From: Gammaproteobacteria bacterium | Lineage (GTDB): Bacteria > Pseudomonadota > Gammaproteobacteria > SZUA-140 | Direction: 5' to 3' | Assembly (NCBI GenBank): GCA_026982145.1 | Contig: JALSHQ010000379.1 | Location: 1 to 9,113 of the forward strand | DNA length: 9,113 nt | Part shown: in pieces, positions 5,944 through 9,113 of the stretch | Layout of the letters: every line of letters starts with the position of its first letter | Position numbering within the stretch: the stretch's first letter is position 1 | Program-made: the position numbers and the translations under genes | The notes under the pieces: model-generated | What the model saw: only the letters and a program-made list of their open reading frames with translations | Told to the model about the DNA's origin: nothing | The model's database searches: none

Positions 5944-6990
5944 ATGAAAAAACAACCCAAAGCCGTCGCGCTCATCTCGGGCGGACTCGACTCCATGCTG
6001 GCTGTGAAAGTCTTACAGGAACAGGGCGTGCACGTCGAAGGCATTAACTTTTATACCGGCTTCTGTGTTGAAGGCCATACCCACGCCATCCGCAAACACG
6101 ATCAGAAAAAAGAGAAACGCAACAATGCGCTGTGGGTGGCGGAACAGCTTGGGATCAAATTACACATCATCGATGTGATCGAAGAGTACAAAGAGGTGCT
6201 CACCAACCCTCAATACGGTTACGGTGCCAACCTAAACCCGTGCCTCGACTGCAAATCTTTCATGGTTAAAAAAGCGCGTGAGTGGATGGATGAACACGGC
6301 TTTGATTTCATTTTTACCGGCGAGGTGGTGGGGCAACGGCCGATGTCCCAGCGCAAAGAGACCATGCCAATCGTTGCAAAACAGTGCGGCAGTGATGAAC
6401 GCTTGCTGCGCCCACTCTGTGCAAAGCTGCTCCCAGAAACACTGCCAGAGCGCGAAGGATGGGTTGATCGTGAAAAATTGCTCGATTTCAACGGCCGCTC
6501 CCGCAAACCACAAATCGCGCTCGCCGCGCAGTTCGGCTTTGATGAATACGCTCAACCGGCGGGCGGATGCTGCTTTCTCACCGACGAAGCCTATTCCACT
6601 AAACTGGGCGACCTGTGGAAGCAGCGCGGCAGCAAAAACTATGATCTCGACGACATTATGCTGCTTAAGGTGGGGCGGCATATTCGTCCGCATGACCATT
6701 TTAAAGTGATCATCGGGCGTGAAGAGGGTGAAAACAACTTCATGAACGGCTATCGCAAACAGTTCACTCACATGCACGCCACCAGCCACCACGGCCCGCT
6801 GGCACTCATTGATGGCAACGTGAGCCGTGATGATTTAACGCTGGCCGCACAGATTGTGGCGCGTTTCAGCCAAGGGCGAGATGCTTCGAGCGTGCAGATC
6901 GAAGTGACAGAAAAAGGGAACGATACCCCCTTTACCCTTGACGTTACCCCGTTGCGCAACGATGATATCCCTCAAGCGTGGTACCTCTAA
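5944..6990 (+). CDS. PP-loop ATPase with MnmA-like cysteines and NFACT-R-like C-terminus; predicted RNA thiolation enzyme
   Basis: A 348-residue protein with the N-terminal PP-loop ALISGGLDSMLAV (SGGLDS at 12-17) of enzymes that adenylate an RNA base or other substrate before thiolation. Cys pair NPCLDCKSFM (Cys100, Cys103) sits where MnmA has its NP..CN catalytic cysteine, and AGGCCFLTD (Cys209, Cys210) matches the position of MnmA's GICFIG cysteine. Between them are TGEVVGQRPMSQRKETM (125-141) and LRPLCAKLLPETLPE (155-169), typical of this subfamily. From about 237 the chain reads DIMLLKVGRHIRPHDHFKVI, IGREEGENNFM, resembling the NFACT-R RNA-binding domain that, as I recall, has been described fused to such PP-loop proteins. 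Homologues are often named tRNA 2-thiouridylate methyltransferase; nothing here suggests methyl transfer. The stop codon abuts the TusA-like gene, implying a sulfur relay. The RNA target is unknown. It is not MnmA itself: the C-terminus and several motifs differ. Confidence 0.85.
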   Translation: MKKQPKAVALISGGLDSMLAVKVLQEQGVHVEGINFYTGFCVEGHTHAIRKHDQKKEKRNNALWVAEQLGIKLHIIDVIEEYKEVLTNPQYGYGANLNPCLDCKSFMVKKAREWMDEHGFDFIFTGEVVGQRPMSQRKETMPIVAKQCGSDERLLRPLCAKLLPETLPEREGWVDREKLLDFNGRSRKPQIALAAQFGFDEYAQPAGGCCFLTDEAYSTKLGDLWKQRGSKNYDLDDIMLLKVGRHIRPHDHFKVIIGREEGENNFMNGYRKQFTHMHATSHHGPLALIDGNVSRDDLTLAAQIVARFSQGRDASSVQIEVTEKGNDTPFTLDVTPLRNDDIPQAWYL

Positions 6991-7224
6991 ATGGCAACAT
7001 ATACTTTAGATGCTCGACGGCTGTTATGCCCAATGCCAGTGATTCGTGCGCAAAATCGCATCAAGACGCTCGCAAAAGGCGACATGCTTGAGGTAATCTG
7101 TACTGATCCTGGCGCAAAAAATGATGTGCCGACTTGGTGCCGCATCAATGGGCACGAGGTTATCAGCATCGAAACGCAGGATGATGAAATAATAATAAAG
7201 ATCGCCGTTGGCGGGGAATCATAA
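6991..7224 (+). CDS. TusA-family sulfur carrier/sulfurtransferase
   Basis: A 77-residue protein of the small TusA/SirA/YeeD fold, the full usual length. The signature is DARRLLCPMPVIRAQNRI, in which Cys13 of the CPxP motif carries the persulfide in characterised members. The second half has the family's DPGAKNDVPTWCRINGHEV, with additional Cys37 and Cys50. The ATG follows the PP-loop stop codon with no spacing and there is no clear Shine-Dalgarno sequence, so translation is probably coupled. That arrangement suggests it feeds sulfur to the upstream enzyme, as TusA feeds MnmA through TusBCD-TusE; no TusBCD or TusE genes are in the window. TusA homologues also serve molybdenum cofactor synthesis and dissimilatory sulfur oxidation, so a general role is possible. 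I do not use the symbol tusA because orthology to E. coli TusA is unproven. No clear terminator follows it. Confidence 0.9.
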   Translation: MATYTLDARRLLCPMPVIRAQNRIKTLAKGDMLEVICTDPGAKNDVPTWCRINGHEVISIETQDDEIIIKIAVGGES

Positions 7225-7235
7225 AAGGAATAGAG

Positions 7236-7274
7236 GCGCACCAGCGCTAAACAATAGCGCACCAAAACAGAGCG
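7236..7274 (+). promoter_or_regulatory. Candidate NtrC (GlnG) enhancer sites upstream of glnA
   Basis: The octamer GCGCACCA occurs twice (7236-7243 and 7257-7264), 21 bp apart, about two helical turns. Against the enteric NtrC site TGCACCAAAATGGTGCA, positions 7258-7274 match at 12 of 17 and 7237-7253 at 8 of 17, so the downstream copy is better. The centres lie about 98 and 119 bp before the predicted sigma-54 start, the range used by E. coli glnA. Both sites follow the TusA-like stop codon. Confidence 0.5.
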
Positions 7275-7307
7275 ACCCACGCAATCAATGCCGCGACGAT
7301 AGCCACT

Positions 7308-7323
7308 ATCTTATTAATAAGAT
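7308..7323. repeat. 16-bp perfect palindrome in the glnA upstream region
   Basis: ATCTTATTAATAAGAT is its own reverse complement over all 16 bases. It lies between the NtrC-like sites and the sigma-54 promoter, about 15 bp before the -24 element. An unspaced dyad of this length suits a dimeric regulator or a DNA-bending protein. The protein is unknown. Confidence 0.55.
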
Positions 7324-7337
7324 TGAGTTTTCCTAAA

Positions 7338-7353
7338 TGGCACATTTAATGCT
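7338..7353 (+). promoter_or_regulatory. Sigma-54 (RpoN) promoter of glnA
   Basis: TGGCAC (7338-7343), five bases, then ATGCT (7349-7353). Against the consensus TGGCAC-N5-TTGCW only the first T of the -12 element differs, and the invariant GG and GC are at exact spacing. Transcription would start near 7364, about 60 nt before the glnA ATG. A possible overlapping sigma-70 promoter (TTGAGT 7323-7328, TTTAAT 7345-7350, 16-bp spacer) might supply a basal level, as dual promoters do in enteric glnA. Confidence 0.75.
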
Positions 7354-7380
7354 AATCAGTGAAAACAGTTTTTAGCATTA
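7347..7380. repeat. Inverted repeat overlapping the glnA -12 element
   Basis: TAATGCTAA (7347-7355) and TTAGCATTA (7372-7380) are perfect 9-bp arms around 16 bases. The left arm contains the -12 element and the repeat spans the predicted transcription start, so a protein bound here could compete with RNA polymerase. No T-run follows that would make it a terminator. Confidence 0.5.
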
Positions 7381-7412
7381 GCACAATAACGCACTTTCAA
7401 TTAGGCACTACC

Positions 7413-7418
7413 GGAGGA
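7413..7418 (+). promoter_or_regulatory. glnA ribosome binding site
   Basis: GGAGGA followed by ACTAA and ATG at 7424 (5-nt spacer); a near-perfect Shine-Dalgarno sequence that fixes the start and predicts high translation. Confidence 0.85.
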
Positions 7419-7423
7419 ACTAA

Positions 7424-8830
7424 ATGTCTGCAAAAGTTTTGAAAATGATCAAGAGCAACGACGTCAAGTTTGTTGATCTGCGTTTTACCGACACCAAAGG
7501 CAAAGAACAGCACGTCACGATTCCAGCAAGCGAAGCAACGGCTGGCTTCTTTAAAGAGGGGCAGATGTTTGATGGCTCTTCAATTGCTGGCTGGAAAGGG
7601 ATCAATGAGTCAGACATGATCATGATGCCTGATGCAAACACCGCCGTGCTGGATCTCTTTACCGAAGAAGTAACCCTGAATGTGCGTTGCAACATTGTAG
7701 AGCCCAACACCATGAAAGGGTATGAGCGTGACCCGCGCTCACTAGCGCTTCGCGCCGAAGCCTACCTCAAGTCTACCAAGATTGCTGATACCGCCTACTT
7801 TGGTCCAGAGCCAGAGTTCTTTATTCTCGACGACGTGCGTTGGGGCATCGACATGAGCGGCGCTTTCTATAAGGTTGACTCTGAAGAAGCGTCATGGAAC
7901 TCAGAGCGTGTTTTCGATAGCGGTAACATCGGCCATCGCCCCAGCGTGAAAGGCGGTTACTTCCCGGTACCCCCCGTCGATTCACTACACGACATGCGTG
8001 CTGCGATGTGTCTGGCACTGGAAGAGATGGGCGTTCCGGTTGAAGTGCATCACCACGAAGTAGCAACCGCCGGTCAGTGTGAGATCGGCACCCGTTTCAA
8101 CACCCTGCTGCGCAAGGCGGATGAAGTGCAGATCCTGAAATATGTAGTGCAGAACATCGCCCACGCCTACGGCAAGACCGCTACTTTCATGCCGAAACCA
8201 CTGGTGGGTGACAACGGCAGCGGCATGCATGTGCATCAGTCGCTCTCGAAGAAAGGCAAAAATATCTTCTCGGGTAACAAGTACGGCGGCCTTTCACAAG
8301 ATGCGCTCTACTACATCGGTGGCATCTTCAAACATGTACGCGCTCTGAACGCCTTCACCAACGCCGGCACCAACAGCTACAAACGCTTGGTACCTGGCTT
8401 TGAGGCGCCTGTGATGCTGGCTTACTCGGCACGCAACCGTTCTGCGTCAGTACGTATCCCATACGTATCAAATCCAAAAGGGCGTCGCATCGAAGTGCGC
8501 TTTCCTGATTCAAGCGGCAACCCTTACTTCACCTTTGCAGCGTTGATGATGGCCGGTCTTGACGGCATCAAAAACAAGATCGACCCGGGCGAAGCGATGG
8601 ACAAAGATCTCTACGATCTGCCTGCAGAAGAAGAGAAGAAGATCGCCACCGTTAGCTCTTCACTAGAGATGTCCCTGGAAGCGCTCGACAATGATCGCAA
8701 ATTCCTGACCGCAGGCGATGTGTTCACCGACGACATGATCGACGGTTACATCGCGCTGAAAATGGAAGAGGTCACCACCCTGCGCATGACCACGCATCCT
8801 GCTGAGTACGACATGTACTACAGCCTCTAA
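7424..8830 (+). CDS. glnA: Glutamine synthetase type I (GlnA, adenylylation-controlled)
   Basis: This cytosolic dodecameric enzyme makes glutamine from glutamate, ammonia and ATP, the main entry of ammonium into metabolism. The 468 residues match the E. coli protein in length and in landmark positions: Asp50 in FDGSSIAG, metal ligands in GPEPEFF (Glu129, Glu131) and HHEVATAGQCEIG (Glu212, Glu220), NGSGMHVHQS (His269), the catalytic flap RLVPGFEAPV (Glu327), and RRIEVRFPD (Glu357, Arg359). Tyr397 in DKDLYDLPAEE is the adenylylation site used by GlnE, so activity should be switched off by AMP transfer when nitrogen is plentiful. Transcription is probably driven by the sigma-54 promoter and NtrC-like sites upstream. 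It ends at a strong terminator, so it is mainly a monocistronic transcript. ntrB and ntrC often lie downstream in relatives but are not in the window. Confidence 0.99.
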   Translation: MSAKVLKMIKSNDVKFVDLRFTDTKGKEQHVTIPASEATAGFFKEGQMFDGSSIAGWKGINESDMIMMPDANTAVLDLFTEEVTLNVRCNIVEPNTMKGYERDPRSLALRAEAYLKSTKIADTAYFGPEPEFFILDDVRWGIDMSGAFYKVDSEEASWNSERVFDSGNIGHRPSVKGGYFPVPPVDSLHDMRAAMCLALEEMGVPVEVHHHEVATAGQCEIGTRFNTLLRKADEVQILKYVVQNIAHAYGKTATFMPKPLVGDNGSGMHVHQSLSKKGKNIFSGNKYGGLSQDALYYIGGIFKHVRALNAFTNAGTNSYKRLVPGFEAPVMLAYSARNRSASVRIPYVSNPKGRRIEVRFPDSSGNPYFTFAALMMAGLDGIKNKIDPGEAMDKDLYDLPAEEEKKIATVSSSLEMSLEALDNDRKFLTAGDVFTDDMIDGYIALKMEEVTTLRMTTHPAEYDMYYSL

Positions 8831-8861
8831 GCTCTGCTAAGGCTTACGCCTTGAAAGCGAG

Positions 8862-8890
8862 AATGCCCTCCTTGTGAGGGCATTTTTTTT
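8862..8890 (+). terminator. Strong intrinsic terminator of glnA
   Basis: AATGCCCTC (8862-8870), loop CTTGT and GAGGGCATT (8876-8884) form a 9-bp perfect stem merging into an uninterrupted run of eight T (8883-8890). A smaller hairpin, AAGGC-TTAC-GCCTT (8839-8852), lies between it and the stop codon. Confidence 0.95.
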
Positions 8891-8911
8891 GCCCCGCTCA
8901 TTCAGTCGGCA

Positions 8912-8920
8912 TGGCATAAT
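8912..8920 (+). promoter_or_regulatory. Candidate extended -10 promoter for the DUF4124-type gene
   Basis: TGGCATAAT is an extended -10 (TGn followed by CATAAT, 5 of 6). No good -35 is found at the right distance. It lies between the glnA terminator and the ATG at 8950, so some promoter is expected in this gap. Confidence 0.4.
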
Positions 8921-8949
8921 CTACAAACGAAAAATACCGGGAGTAAGCG

Positions 8950-9113
8950 ATGCGTTTAAGGCTGCTACTATCACTACTGTTCCTGCTTGCGATGCCAGCC
9001 ACTGCGGCATACAAGTGGACAATGCCTGACGGCTCGGTGATTTTTTCCGATCAACGGCCTCATCCTGACGCTGAACAGATCACCCTCCTCCCCACACAAA
9101 CCTTTACCCCCCC
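8950..9113 (+). CDS. Exported DUF4124-type protein, 3'-truncated by window edge
   Basis: Only the first 54 codons are present. They start with a clear signal peptide: MRLRL, then a hydrophobic core (LLSLLFLLAM), then PATAA as the likely cleavage region near residue 20. The mature part begins YKWTMPDGSVIFSDQRPHPDAEQ, the short pattern Y-K-W-x-x-x-D-G-x-x-x-F/Y-S-D-x-x-P that defines DUF4124 in periplasmic proteobacterial proteins. The start is supported by GGGAG (8939-8943) six nt before the ATG. I recall DUF4124 genes near glnA and ntrBC in other gammaproteobacteria. The function is unknown for the family as far as I know; the rest of the protein, which often carries coiled-coil or proline-rich parts, lies beyond the window. 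Confidence 0.85.
   Translation, partial: MRLRLLLSLLFLLAMPATAAYKWTMPDGSVIFSDQRPHPDAEQITLLPTQTFTP

Noticed and set aside
6232..6792. 186-codon open frame on the - strand across the PP-loop gene
   Set aside because: It is the longest antisense frame, but its translation follows the codon pattern of the real gene, no ribosome binding site is seen, and the + strand protein has clear family motifs.
5944..6990. Calling the PP-loop gene mnmA or a methyltransferase
   Set aside because: The PP-loop and cysteine positions resemble MnmA, but the C-terminal half is NFACT-R-like and there is no methyltransferase motif; the methyltransferase name in databases is a historical label.
7244..7260. GCGCT-AAACAAT-AGCGC hairpin as a terminator for the TusA-like gene
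   Set aside because: The 5-bp stem is followed by ACCAAAAC, not T; the bases are better explained by the repeated GCGCACCA octamers.
1..9113. CRISPR arrays, insertion sequences, tRNA or rRNA genes, defence or toxin-antitoxin genes
   Set aside because: No regularly spaced repeats, transposase-like frames, tRNA cloverleaf or defence-family motifs were seen; gene order is core chromosomal.

Overview
The window looks like a stretch of ordinary gammaproteobacterial chromosome. The evidence is the gene order glyQ-glyS-gmhB-plsC (a block I know from Pseudomonas and relatives), a two-subunit bacterial glycyl-tRNA synthetase, a type I glutamine synthetase with the Tyr397 adenylylation site, and a sigma-54/NtrC-like control region in front of glnA. 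The genus cannot be read from the sequence. No mobile element, CRISPR array, rRNA or tRNA was seen.

Layout. Positions 1-561 hold the 3' part of a metal ABC transporter permease on the + strand, more AT-rich than what follows. Converging on it from the - strand is a four-gene unit (5034 down to 647): glyQ and glyS (the alpha and beta chains of glycyl-tRNA synthetase), gmhB (ADP-heptose synthesis for LPS) and a PlsC-like acyltransferase. The two tails are separated by a large inverted repeat at 601-655. A 164-bp divergent spacer (5035-5198) leads to a conserved hypothetical gene of 202 residues, closed by a weak terminator-like hairpin. Next is a two-gene unit with its own extended -10 promoter: a PP-loop ATPase with MnmA-like cysteines and a C-terminal NFACT-R-like segment (5944-6990), directly abutting a TusA-family sulfur carrier (6991-7224). 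A 199-bp regulatory spacer rich in repeats precedes glnA (7424-8830), which ends at a strong intrinsic terminator. The window closes inside a secreted DUF4124-type protein.

How the genes work together. glyQ and glyS make one enzyme. gmhB and plsC both serve the cell envelope (LPS core heptose and phosphatidic acid). The PP-loop and TusA pair is the least ordinary content. The simplest reading is a sulfur-relay RNA thiolation module in which the TusA-like protein hands persulfide sulfur to an ATP-activating, RNA-binding thiouridylase-like enzyme. Its RNA target and modification are not deducible here. The glnA upstream region contains a near-consensus sigma-54 promoter, NtrC-like half-sites, a 16-bp perfect palindrome and a second inverted repeat overlapping the -12 element, consistent with nitrogen control plus possibly another regulator.
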